A stretch of 64,000 bases of DNA from Trichobilharzia regenti. Its lineage: Eukaryota > Platyhelminthes > Trematoda > Strigeidida > Schistosomatidae. The DNA lies in NCBI GenBank assembly GCA_944472135.2, contig OX235263.1, forward strand, positions 4,943,517 through 5,007,516, given 5' to 3'. The notes beneath the pieces are model-generated. The model saw only the letters and a program-made list of their open reading frames with translations, ran no database searches and had not been told where the DNA came from. Positions 19,350-30,395 of this stretch are shown here, one piece after another (position 1 is the stretch's first letter; each line of letters opens with the position of its first letter). A program made the translations under genes and the position numbers.

Positions 19350-19720
19350 TATGATGTTTTGCTACATGTTACTGAATGGTTTACCAGTTCGCCTTGTATC
19401 CCGACGGCTATGGGTTCAGACTATGGTGGAGAAGTGCGCCTGAAGATTTCAAAATTAGGACGAAACGGCAATCTAGCATCAATTGGAGACAATATAATCA
19501 ATCAACGCGTTGAGTGGTCTAGTAGAAAACAATTTGGAGGTTGAAACAACGTGTCATGAGTTCGCGTCTCACTGGGAACACCGTTCCCCACTGGAAACGC
19601 AGATATCTCCAGTTGACGAGTTCCAATTAAGACGGAATGAGCAGCCTAGATTCGACTGTCGGTCACTAGTCAACAAAGTTTTTCAAGTTTAATTCTCAGA
19701 CATCTTGAAAGCATCTACAC
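19350..19720 (+). mobile_element. Two adjoining Smalpha-like SINE pieces, copy 1
   Basis: First piece: tRNA-like head with gggttcagact and a hammerhead-like stretch at 19,438-19,480 (CUGAAGAU, then GGACGAAACGG). Second piece: tRNA-like head (gtggtctagtagaaaac to gagttcgcgtctc) then UUGACGAG, UUCC, AAGA and CGGAA at 19,612-19,646. These follow the Smalpha order (Pol III-type head, then hammerhead). Both cores are mutated. Confidence 0.6.
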
Positions 19721-19799
19721 TAAGTCAACAGATGCTGAACATTTCAATCCAATCATCTAACGGGAAAATCGAATATGAATTCCATATTAGTTTGCTTAT

Positions 19800-20075
19800 T
19801 AGATATAACACACAGCGAGTTAAACCGTATTATTCACTATTGAAATGAATTTTTGATTTTCCCGTCGATTGATTGGACCGAAGTGCTCGGTCTCAGGTTG
19901 ACATCTCTGTCGGCTTCTTGTGCAGATGCTTCGACGATGTCTGGGCATTTAATTAGTATACAATTGGTGGATGGTGGCTGGCAATGGAATCCAGAATGCG
20001 CATTTCGTTCTATTTGGGACTCGTCAGCTGGATGTACCTGCATTTCTCAGCATTATTTACTGGATGACGTTTTGA
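19800..20075 (-). mobile_element. Smalpha-like hammerhead SINE (minus strand), copy 1
   Basis: Minus-strand body matching the 59,060-59,280 element: gcaggtacatccagctga, the hammerhead, then ccaccatccacca, gcccagacatcgtcgaagcat and ctgagaccgagcacttcggtc. It ends in cgacgggaaaatcaaaaatt. The block is immediately downstream of the minus-strand PLE-4 tail. Confidence 0.75.
19989..20033 (-). ncRNA. Smalpha-type hammerhead, copy 1 (helix II weakened)
   Basis: Helix I AUCCAG/CUGGAU, core CUGACGAG (matches CUGANGA), then UCCC, AAAU, AGAA, CGAAA, palindromic helix III UGCGCA and triplet AUU. Copy 1 has AGAA where copies 2-4 have AGGA, breaking one helix II pair. Confidence 0.65.
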
Positions 20076-21275
20076 ACAAAATCTATTGCTCATAATCATA
20101 TCAGTTATAATCACACGACTTCGGAACTACAGTTTTATAGTTTCCTTTGTGCTCTCCTATTTGTCGTCGTTGAGGTAGTATAATTCTCCAGATATCTAAC
20201 TGGACAGGTGTTCAGTCATTCCTATTACTTGTATTTGTAGTTGATTCGATAAACAAAGCTTCCGTTATCAATCTCTCCTGCCAGACTACTGGCACATTAG
20301 ATTTTAAAACTGTCATCTTATCCCATCCGTCCTATTGTATGTTTGTGTGTTATTGCATGTGGTGAGTGATATAACTGAACTGTTCTCCAGATTTCTTATC
20401 TTATTCGAGTCAACGAATCTAGATTTTGCTGCTGGGTTTTTCTGTTCGGCTAGTCTGACTGCCCCTGTTTTACTAGTGTGACCTATGTTTTTGACCTGAC
20501 GATTATTGCAGGTCGGGTATTAGATAAACTAAATTCTTTTGTCTTATTGGCTCAACAAGGTAAATGTGCGCAAGACACACCAACAATGAGGAATCCAAAT
20601 CATCAGTAGTGATTCGATACAAGGAAGGAACCTCGGAAATCACTTTACGCAGAATTCTCAACAAGGCTGGAATAAAAGTGGCTGGCATTCAAACCAACCA
20701 CAAACTGAATTAGAAACTAGCTTTGTCGGTTAAAGGATCAATCCTTTAAAGCCAACTAAACAAAACAATTTCGTTTATCTAATATCCTACCTGCAATGAT
20801 TGTCAGATCAAATACATAGGTCAAACCAGTAGAACAGGGGCAGTGAGTCAGAATAGCCGAGCATAAATACCTAGCCACAAAATCTAGATTAGTTGACCTG
20901 AATAAAATGAGAAATCTAGAGAATATTTCAGCTATAGCACTCACTACATGCAATTACACACAACACAGCCACACAATGGGATGGGATAGAATGACAATTC
21001 TAAAATCTAATGTCACAGAAGTGTGGAGAGAGAGACTGATAACAGAAGTCTTGTTTATTGAATCAACTGAGAGAGAATACGTGTAATAGAAATGATTCAA
21101 CACCTGTTCAGTTAGATATCTGGAAAATTCTACTCCCCCTACGACAACAAATAGGAGAGAACAAAGAAGACTATAAACTGAAGTTTCGAAGTTGTGTGAT
21201 TACAATTGATGGTAGGATTATGGACAATAATGAATTGTGTTCGAAACTGTGTCATCCAGTAAATAATACTGTTTC
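20055..21275. repeat. Inverted pair of PLE-4 endonucleases, copy 1
   Basis: Left arm 20,055-20,562 (minus strand) and right arm 20,750-21,275 (plus strand) are reverse complements of about 510 bp with moderate divergence; the loop is about 190 bp. The plus arm reads CNDCQIKYIGQTSRTGA (GIY-YIG), LENISAIAL, HTMGWDRMTILKSNVTEVW and RERLITEVLFIES. The loop carries the preceding linker (IRYKEGTSEITLRRILNKAG). PLE-4 is a diverged relative of PLE-3. Frames are broken by stops. Confidence 0.82.
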
Positions 21276-21284
21276 AATGACTGT

Positions 21285-21610
21285 GTGATACATCTAATAA
21301 ACAAACTAATATGGAATTACTTACTACCACAGTGTCTAAGTTTTACACATATATTAATCTGAATTTAACAATAACTAACAACTTTTTCACAAGAGATGAC
21401 TCTCTTGGCCTAATTCATCTAGTGAATAACTCTCTGACGCTTGAAACAAGGATTACTCAGGTCGATCCTCAACTGGAATGCAGGTTAATCCAGTGGACCA
21501 GTCCCAAAGAATAGGAAATGCACGCGATGAATTTTTTACAGCCACTCACCATCCACCCAGTTACAATAGGTGACTTTGAATGTTTTATTTTCAGTGCATA
21601 TATTGTAACC
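21285..21610 (+). mobile_element. Smalpha-like SINE after PLE-4, copy 1
   Basis: Begins at ctgtgtgatacatctaataa, has a decayed tRNA-like head (catctagtgaataac to caggtcgatcc) and hammerhead remnants at about 21,462-21,510 (AAUCCAG, AGUCCCAAAGAAUA, GGAAAUGCACGC), then ccatccaccc. The core CUGANGA is lost. A 67-codon open frame across it is not a gene. Confidence 0.65.
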
Positions 21611-21874
21611 CACCGAAATATATATTCATACGAATTAACTGATCAAGACTTTTCAAAAGTATAAAACTCATGATGATAAAGTGGAATGCACAAGCTGACT
21701 CTAATGATATTTTAAATGATTTCTACTGAGATTGGTCAGCGATTGCTGCCGCTAATTCTGATAATTTTCTTGTAAAAGGGCTAATTAGTATTCTGGAATC
21801 TGTAAGGAAACATCTATGCATCACCTTATTACGTAGCACTTTCCAGTTCTCAAGAATTAGTTTGTAGTGATAGT

Positions 21875-22245
21875 GTTGATTAAGGGTTCAATTACTGATG
21901 GATATCAGATGAAGAACCATTGAAAACGAGGGACTACTGCACAACTGTTTCATGCTTGATTGGAAATCATCGGTAAACGTGCCCACTGAGTTTTGAGCTG
22001 AGAACCTTCCGGCTACAAAGCAAGCTAGCTCGTATAACATTCAGCCACCAGGACTCGATTTAATGGCTAGCGTACTAATTCCAACTTCTACCGATTTATG
22101 ATTTTAGCGCGCCCACCAACCAGTGTCATTGCTGGGAACTTCATTCTCTCATTCTCGACTAGATGGAACCTACTGGTCATTATTTCTCACTAGAATTCCA
22201 GACAAATGTGTTCTGTAGCCAGTAGCTAGCGAGCATCTGATTAAC
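21875..22245 (-). mobile_element. tRNA-derived SINE (minus strand), copy 1
   Basis: Aligns along its length with 8,750-9,120 (for example gctcgtataacattcagccac and gatttatgattttagcgcg), but is older: the hammerhead segment is eroded to ctgcacaactgtttcatgct. It ends at gcgagcatctgat, next to PLE-5. Confidence 0.72.
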
Positions 22246-23544
22246 TTTCACCGATTTGACGATTCCATTCAAGATATGAATGTTACTAACAGAAGCATGC
22301 TATCTTTCGACAATGAATCATTTTTCACCAATATCCCACTGAAGGAAACTACATGTTATATATGTAAATATATAAATTGTAACCAGTCCAACACTGGAAC
22401 ACCAAGGATGCAATAAGGAAGATTTGTAGCTCAGGCAGATGATTTGCTGCACTAATAGCATTCCAACTCAATACTCGAATATATGAGCAAATAAAGGGAA
22501 CACCAATAGGATCATCGCCCATTTCAGGATTAATAGCTGAAGCCGTCATGCAAAGATTAGAATTATTAGCTCTACCTATAATTAAACCAAAAGTCAGAAA
22601 AGTTACGTTACGTTGGCAATACATTTGTAATAATTAAGAGAAATGATTTAGAATATACCCACAGATTAATAAACAACATATTTGAAGACATCAAATTCAC
22701 CACGTGAGAAGAAGAATTAGATAACAAAATCCCATTTTTAGATGTGCTAATCAGGAGAACCAACACAGGAAATTTAGAAATACAAGAATAACGAAAATCA
22801 AGTATATAAAAAATCAATGCACACAGATCAAATACTCAACTATACTAGTAGCAATAATCCAATTACTCACTCACGAAAGAAACTGTGTGCAGACATTGTT
22901 TACAAGAGAGTTCAAACACACTGTAGCAGTTCAGAGTTGAAAACAATGGAAGAAAAACACCTACAAACGGTCTTCAAAAAAAATGAATATCCCCACAATT
23001 TCATCAAAATTGTTTAAAAACCAGTCACAACACCAACAAGGAACCATTATCAAAGACCACAAGAAAATTCATCTTACCATATATGAGAAATATCGCTGAA
23101 ATAAAAGCTAGAATAATGAAACAGTTTGATATAGATATAGCACACAAGTCAGTCAAATTGCTGAATTCGCTATTATGCAAACTGCAAGACCCGATAGAAA
23201 GAGGAGATAAAGTTTATACCATTTACAAAGTAAATAATTGTATGAACTGTAACGGACATTACATCGGCCAAAGTGGGCGTCCTCTTCGAATCAGAATCCA
23301 GGAACACAAATCAACTGTGAAAAGACACGATATACATTCTTGCATATCAGTGCATATAGACAATTATGGACATCAGTTTAATGATTGGGATAATATCGAA
23401 ATCTTAGACAGAGGAGACACGAAAAGTGCAGTCGGGGAATTCCTAGAAGCCTGGTACTTAAACGAATATGCAATCAACAAACACGTTAATATAGACGAAA
23501 TATACCAACTAATAAAACGTAAATCATGTGACGAGAAAGTTTAA
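22245..23544 (+). pseudogene. PLE-5 RT and GIY-YIG endonuclease, copy 1 (EN frame open)
   Basis: RT remnants: SMLSFDNESFFTNIPLKETT (motif A; canonical FDV is FDN), GTPIGSSPISGLIAEAVMQR, LRYVGNTFVIIKR (catalytic YVDD lost) and NKIPFLDVLIRRTNTGN. 22,817-23,017 is linker. 23,083-23,544 is an uninterrupted 153-codon frame: MRNIAEIKARIMKQFDIDIA, then a GIY-YIG domain with TIYKVNN, CMNCNGHYIGQSG, RIRIQEHKSTVKRHD, then FNDWDNIEILDRGD and GEFLEAWYLNEYAINK. Y, I, G, R and E catalytic-type positions are present, so the domain could fold if expressed, but no promoter or RT frame accompanies it. Confidence 0.88.
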
Positions 23545-23699
23545 AATCCAAGCCAATAGAAAATGATCAATACAGATGTAAAGATGGTTACCGGGAGACG
23601 CAGTTCTATCACTCACGACAAAAAATTTAAATCATTTCACTTTGTGCAGAAAGGGGATGTTGTCCAGTAGGGGGACGACGAAAGCTCCGCAACTAAACC

Positions 23700-24305
23700 A
23701 ACCAGCTCAGAGGACACTGTTAATCGCATGCCAAGGAGATGTTTGAAAGAATTGATGCTCAGGTGAACTCACACTCTCTTACCTTCAATGACACCATTTG
23801 CAAACAAAAGAATAGTATTGCAATGAGATCTACCCATGGTGCATTAGTAGCAAACTGACTCACGATTGGCCTCAAAAACGGTCTATTAATGTCGACCATT
23901 GACATTTTACAACTACATAAAATTTTCGTAGATGACATTTTCATGATTTGCGACAATCTTAATGATCCCAATAAATTGTCACAAGTACTTAACAGGTGCT
24001 GTTTGGCAACAAAACTCACTTTTGAAAGGGAGAGCGAATCTAAGATTCCATTTCTTATTGTGAAACTTACAACAGTATTCGACGGAACCTTGTGAAAGTT
24101 GGTCTACACAGAAATCCACTTGGAACGGTCAGCTTAAAAATTTCTACAGTAGGGTGTCTGTTGAATGAAAACGAAATTCAAAATTTAATCCTTTGCTACT
24201 CATACCCATCGCATCTATAGTCCTGGAAGTAGAACTATGTCTTCTGAAAGAAATCTGCGTCCGAAATGGATACTTACAATGATTAATCGAGAAGAATATC
24301 AAGAT
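23700..24305 (+). mobile_element. PLE-6 RT palm fragment ending at the unit junction, copy 1
   Basis: In the frame 23,889-24,095: LQLHKIFVDDIFMICDNLND (VDD motif intact), NKLSQVLNRCCLATKLTFER and SKIPFLIVKL. Later pieces read VYTEIHLER and CYSYPSH. It stops at 24,305, where PLE-1 begins in mid-RT. Confidence 0.82.
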
Positions 24306-24892
24306 GACACGGAATAGACAATACTTACATTTTAATAATTTTTGTCCACATAGCTAGCTACAAACGAGGATTAGTCAAGACTCTGTACTATAGAGTGAGG
24401 AGAATATGCTCTGCAGAGAAACTAGAGGAAGAATTTACGAATCTCAAATAGGTGCTGAAAAACAACGGCTATACTCAAACATTCATTAACCAATATGGAA
24501 GTTGTGAAGGCTCAAATACCAAACAAATCACAGTCGAAAAAAGCCTGTCTTCATTCAACTAGATTTTAAAAAGGTGAAGACATTGCAGAAATGGTCAACA
24601 GAAGACTGAGAACGTCACTAGCCATAGCCTATCCTGTAGCTAAGTTGGTTCCCGTCCATCAAACAACACGCTCTTTGGTGCAGTCAAAAAACGATAGACA
24701 CCCTTCTCATGTTAACTCCAACTGTGTATACAAATTTACGTGTATCTGCGGGAGCAGTTACACTTGGGAGAACAGAAAGAAGGGCACACCTCCGATTTTC
24801 TGAACATGTACCGAAAAGCCTACGCCTCAAAGGAGCAAACTCTTATATTGGCGCTATTACCAGACATCTCCTCGACACGGCTCATGAGTTTT
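24306..24892 (+). mobile_element. PLE-1 linker and GIY-YIG, copy 2 (starts at junction)
   Basis: Lacks the upstream RT palm seen at 12,985. Carries the same in-frame TAG as copy 1 (after NLK) and the same short form of the linker. EN frames 24,591-24,803 and 24,709 onward include RTERRAHLRFSEHVPK and AITRHLLDTAHEF. Confidence 0.85.
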
Positions 24893-25651
24893 GTAATAAA
24901 GACGACAGATGCGTAAGATGCAGAGTGACTAGTAAATTAGGTAGGAATGCAGTGAGTTCAACTAAAACCAGAGAAACAAAAGACAAGCAAAACTGCAGAT
25001 TATAAAAGGGGATGAAGTTAAAGATTACGTAATCAAATGAAAGGGAGAATAAAGACATTCAGTTACCAGGGCAAGGAAAGACTGATAACTGAACATAGAA
25101 ATCTGGTTTCAAGCTTTTGAAAGAGATTGCTTGGGCAAACTTGAGAAGAATGCAGCTCCTCTGTCTATTGATAATTTTAAAAGATTTCTCGATTTCCACC
25201 TCATCACCCGTGTTGTGGATATGTCTGGTAATCGCGCTACTATAAGAGTTTGTTCTCTAGAGACGTAGGCTTTCCGGGAAATAATAGCGCTATTACCAGA
25301 CATCTCCTCAACACGGATCATGAAGTGGAAATCGGGAATCCTTTAAAATTATCAGTAGACAAATAGGCAGATTTCTCCTCAATTTTCCCGAAACAATTTC
25401 TATCAAACTCCTGAAACCAGATTTATGTGTTGAAGAAAGAAGCAGTTATTAGTCTCTCCTTGCACTGGTAACTGGATGTCTTTATTCTCTCTCTCTCTCA
25501 TCTGATTACGTAATTTTTGTCTTTAACTACACACCATTTTATAATCCGTAATTTTGCTTGCCTCTTGTTTCTATGATTTGAGTTGAACTCAGTATATTGT
25601 TGCCGAATTTATTAGTCACTCTGCACCTTAGGCAACTTTCGTCTTTATTAC
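24893..25651. repeat. Inverted pair of PLE-1 3' ends, copy 2
   Basis: Same palindrome as at 13,804-14,573, with small indels near 25,335. Confidence 0.8.
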
Positions 25652-25843
25652 CTAACTCCTTTACCATTATATGCATACATTAATTTTGTTTAAACTTGAA
25701 CTACCTGTGTGAAAACTAAATAAGCGCAATTTTCTGAGCACTGTTTACTAATTCTGGAACTTTCTGTCAACTGACATCATGAAAACAATTTGCAATACGT
25801 TAAAACTTTTCTGTACGTGAACCTCATAATTAATTTAGGCTGT

Positions 25844-25907
25844 AAGTGGCAGCTGATGAGGTGCCAACGAAATAAACAATGATGGTACTGTATTATTCTG
25901 CTTGCTT
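25844..25907 (+). ncRNA. Hammerhead ribozyme motif in PLE-1 tail, copy 2
   Basis: As copy 1, but AAGC in helix I is AAGU, which replaces a C-G with a U-G wobble and so keeps the helix. Confidence 0.68.
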
Positions 25908-26282
25908 TATTCAATAAAATAATAATAAAAATAACAGTTAATAAGTAAAGCATATCACCGTGGAAGTTTCAGAGTGACAACCATTTCCTTTCGTGCACAC
26001 AGACTTGGTTTTTAAGCTCTTATTGTACTAGCCTCAGCAACAGCAAGAGCCTTACTCAAGTCACATTCGGCTTTTAAAAGAGAAGTGAATGGAAGATTTC
26101 TGGCCTTAAGGTGATTATTCATCTAAAAGAGAAATTGACTGCTCAAAACGCCGTCTTGAGCAGAACAGTTTGTAGTATTCGTTGACCTATCTAATCAAGT
26201 AATTTTGCAGTTTTAGAAGTTTGAACTATTAATGACAAATTAAAAAGTCAAATTGCTCACATTGCTGCCGAGTCAAGTACAC

Positions 26283-28217
26283 AAAAGGTTTTCAATAGAG
26301 AAAGAAAGACCATATTTGTAGTATAAAACGATATCGTTCTATTTCACAGGTTCTCATCAGCTAACTTCAAATTACCTGAAATTACAATGGTTATAAATAA
26401 TAACATTTAATACTTCATTGGTTAAAAGGTAATAGAGAAAATATCATAAGGTGAACGCATCCGGAATATAAGTATTACAATTTATAGTTTAAGTTACCAT
26501 CAATTTATATACTATCAAACTATGAAAAAAGAAAAAGGGGTGGAGGGTGAGAGAAGACAGAAAACAGAAAAATCTAATAAACAGTGTCAACATGGCAACT
26601 CAAGTCGATCACGTTGATACATCAAATAAACTAATGGTGTCATATTACGTGACTGCCTTATTTACAAATGTACCAGTGATGGAAACAATAGATATCATTT
26701 GTAAACAAACAGATCTATTGCCATTACCGGAGACAGAGATGAAACGACTACTAATTCTTTGCACAAAAGACATCTAATTTAGATTTAATAACCAATTCTA
26801 CCGACAAATTGACGGGGTCGCCATGGGTTTACCTCTAGGACCCATACTAACAGACGTGGCTAACTTTAACAGACGCGACTGAGTGACGCCATCAATGAAA
26901 CAACATACTACCTCGATACGTCGATTATGCTTTTGTTGTTTGTGACGACGTGAGTCAGGTATCCGTATCATTTTACCGTCTAAATGAAACCCACCCAAAC
27001 ATTAAATACACCATGGAATACGAAAGCAACAATGAGTTCAGTTTCGTGGACCTAAATGTAAAAAGAAGAAACGATGGAACGATTGAAACGTCCATCTACA
27101 GAAAAGCAATTTGGACCAGATAATATCTTTACTACAGCAGCTTCTGCCTTATGGGCTATAAGTGGGGATTAGTAAGGACACTGTATGACAGGGTCAGAGA
27201 GTTATGTTCGACTAACTAGGTAGAAGAAAAATTAGGCTTTGTCAAAATGCCTTAAGGAAAGCGGATTTCCAAAAGGATTTATCTTAAAGTATGGCAAAGA
27301 AGGAGATGAGAAATAGAAGTATGCAACAGTTGAAAAGAAGAAAGTGTCCATCTGCCTGCCACACAAAGAAGAAACAGTATCGCAAAAAACAGAAATGAGG
27401 ATGAAAGGAGCAATAAAATGATGCTTCCCTGCAGCTAAGCTGGTAACGCTACACAGCACTACACCCACTATTAGCCGAAAAGAAACTGGATAAGTAGCCT
27501 GCTAATGTGTTACCTACAACTGCATTTATAAATTCACGTGCACCTGCTGCAGCATGTACATTGGAAAGAGGGAAAGAAGGGCTTCTATCTGCTTAAAAGG
27601 AAGCAGATATTTAGGAAGTGCAATTACCAGACACTCACTATGTGCATACGGGTCATTTTGTCCAGACTTCCAAATCCTTCAAAATACTAAACATACAAAG
27701 GACAGTGAATCTGCTACCATTTACTGCTGAAACAATTGCAGTCAAGCACTTCAGATCAAGCGTATGCACACAGAAAGAGAGTGTATAGTTAATCTCTCAC
27801 TCCCTTGGTTATCGTATTACTTTTATTACACTGATTAGTCATACACACTAATGAGCTCAGCTCAGTGAGCCAGTTTGATAAACTTTAACCTTCTTTAGTT
27901 GCTGTGTAGACATACAAGTTAACATTGTTTATTAGATTTTTCTGTTTTCTGTCTTCTCTAACCCCATTTTTTTCTTTTTTCATAGTTTGATAGTATATAC
28001 ATTGGTATTAACTTAAACTATGAATTGTAATACTTATATTCCAGATGCGTCCATCTCACAATGTTTTCTTTATTACCTTTCAAACATTGAAGTTTTGTTA
28101 TTGTCATTCTCTTTTATAACTATTGTAATTTCAGGTAGCTGGCAGTTGGATGATGAGAACCTGTGACATGGGATGATGATATCATTATATAATGCAAATC
28201 TGGTCTTTCTTTTTCTA
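26283..28217 (+). mobile_element. PLE-2 with terminal inverted repeats, copy 2
   Basis: No SINE insertion in the left repeat. RT/EN region 26,581-27,788. Near 26,850 it keeps bases (acagacgtggctaac) deleted from the other copies, and the 21 bp missing in copy 1 are present. Confidence 0.82.
26314..26372 (-). ncRNA. Hammerhead ribozyme motif in PLE-2 left repeat, copy 2
   Basis: Helix III is UAGAAC/GUUUUA closed by the loop GAUAUC, with C-G in place of the U-G closing pair of the other copies. The core CUGAUGAG is unchanged. Confidence 0.7.
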
Positions 28218-28586
28218 CAGACATTTATCAAGGGAATTTTCCAAAGTTGTCTAAAATATCCAGAAAGCGTCAATATTGTGACTAGATCTTTCAGGAAGGA
28301 CCTTCTAATCAGTTTATTTTGACACAGATGGCTTCAAATACATGTTAAGGTTCATGCCAGACAGAAATTGCGATTTTCAGATGTTGAAATCCGAGGATTT
28401 CACTAATTTCAAGTTGATCCACATCCCTGAATGAGTCAACACCTGAAAATTAAACTTTCCAGTGCGTACTAGCAGCTAACTGCGGGATGAAGTCTTCTGA
28501 ATCTCTCCATTATGGATAGCACTAAGTAGCACAAAAATGACCTAAATGATGGAATAAAACAGATAGAAGAATAACTGTTTGGTGTT

Positions 28587-29225
28587 ACATAACTATCCTA
28601 TAAAATTTGATTACGAAGATCAGTACAGGCCGAAAGCGAAATAAGAATAATTGTGAAACTAGTAATGATGACATAAATAAGAGAGAATATAAGTCGTCCA
28701 CTGTTATACCATATAAGGAGGAGACATCTGAGAGCCTACATAGGATTCTCCATAAAACACGAATTATGGTGGTATTCAAACACACAAACTCACCCAGGGA
28801 CAAGCTCTGTAGACTAAGGGACCCGGTGGACCCAATAAGGCAAAATAATATAATTTACAAAATACCTTGCAATGACTGCGTGGTGAACTATATAGGTCAA
28901 ACTAGTGGATCCAGGGTAATCAAATTGTCGTAACATAAGAATTTAGCTAAGGTAAGAATAGTTGACCCAGAGAAGATAATTAATTTAGAAAAAACCACAG
29001 CAATTGCAATGCATGCATTAACACACAATCACACACAATAAGCTGGTGGGATAGAGTTAAAACTCTAAGAAGTAATCTAGGCAGATACACAGAGAGGTTG
29101 ATTACTGAATCCTGCCTAGTTCATCGAGTCTACCTATACCCATCTCGACATATGCAACAGAAATGACTCAATGCAAATCCCAGAAATATGGAAGATATTA
29201 CTACCACCAGTCAGTCAAATCAGAA
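28587..29225 (+). mobile_element. PLE-3 linker and GIY-YIG, copy 2
   Basis: A 108-codon frame (28,607-28,933) joins the linker to CNDCVVNYIGQTSGS without the frameshift seen in copy 1. Confidence 0.82.
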
Positions 29226-29535
29226 GAGGACAATAAATAATCTCAAAATTTTATTTCGATTCAATTCACGAACATCATAACATTCTAACAAGTTACTTAT
29301 TTCGACGACAAAAACACTCGTCTTATTTCCCATCTGATTGTAATTGATCAATAACACTCATTTTATTATTTCTGAATGTACATTATCCCATAGTGATTTT
29401 TATTCAAATGTCTAATCATCAATTTCACTCATGTGTATAAATGAAGGGAAAAAGCTGTGTGAATGAGTAACTTGATATGATTTTGGGCAATAGACTGTGC
29501 TCGAAACGTTATCATCAGTTAATGTTACTGTATAA

Positions 29536-29896
29536 TACTACACTGTGTGATTTATCAAAATAAAATCTTATCTATAATAGAATTATACTCTACCACAGTT
29601 CCCAAGTTTTATACTTATATCAGTAATACTTCTGAAGTTCTATTGGTAATTCGTAACCAGCCACGTCAGATTTGAGGACAGATAGGAACAAGTGACACCG
29701 GCTGATGGCTGTACTGTATTTACCATGAATTGGAAGAATTTGGGATTCACAGGCAATTTGTTTCCATCCCACAAGAGCTGAATAATCATCAACCAGCTCA
29801 CCATGTAATCTGAATTCCTGGATATAATCCTTGCTGCGCAAATTACTGAAAAGTTCAAAATTAGGCTGAAACAACTATCTAGTACCTACCTTCTGG
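29536..29896 (+). mobile_element. Degraded Smalpha-like element after PLE-3, copy 2
   Basis: Counterpart of 18,490-18,850. Confidence 0.45.
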
Positions 29897-30395
29897 TTTC
29901 AAGATGACTGTCTAACTGAAGTCGTTTCATACGCGTGAGTAAAAAGCACCTACTTTGAGCAACCCTCTACATGTTCATTATGCTCTAATCATTCTTCTTC
30001 ATTCAATGTGATATTATTGTTTATGCAAGATAATGGTTGATTTGTCATAAACACAACACAGAATGGCTAAACTGTCTCTATTTTGTATAATTTTGTTGGA
30101 GGTAGTTTGGAATATAGCTTTATTCTATGAATGAATATGTTAAACCATGCAAAAAAGACAATCCTGTAGTTATACAATAACATATAAGTATATGAATATG
30201 TTAAGTAGACCAGGGAAATACGCCTTATCAAGCATAAAGTATAAAACAACTATGACTGCCTTACCAATGAAGATAAATTATTTCTGGTTACTTGGTTAAA
30301 AAGAAAGTGTATTCACATGTATATGTGAGTAATTATGTTAGACAGAAATGTTTGGTCTTTCTTGTTAACATGCAGGCTCCCTGGACAAAAGCTTC

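Larger units (their letters stand above)
13217..24305 (+). repeat. Array unit, copy 1
   Basis: This is the leftmost and most divergent copy. Its left edge continues smoothly upstream into the rest of the PLE-1 reverse transcriptase, so this edge is the ancestral context. It alone carries a 56-bp SINE fragment at 15,221-15,276 with a target-site duplication, and a 21-bp in-frame deletion in PLE-2 near 16,025. Confidence 0.93.

Noticed and set aside
19246..20095. Several 60-80-codon frames in each unit as small genes
   Set aside because: They fall on SINE and hammerhead sequence, overlap each other on both strands, and change length between units.
23083..23544. A domesticated host nuclease
   Set aside because: It is in line with its own decayed RT, and two of four copies are disrupted; no sign of a host promoter or introns.
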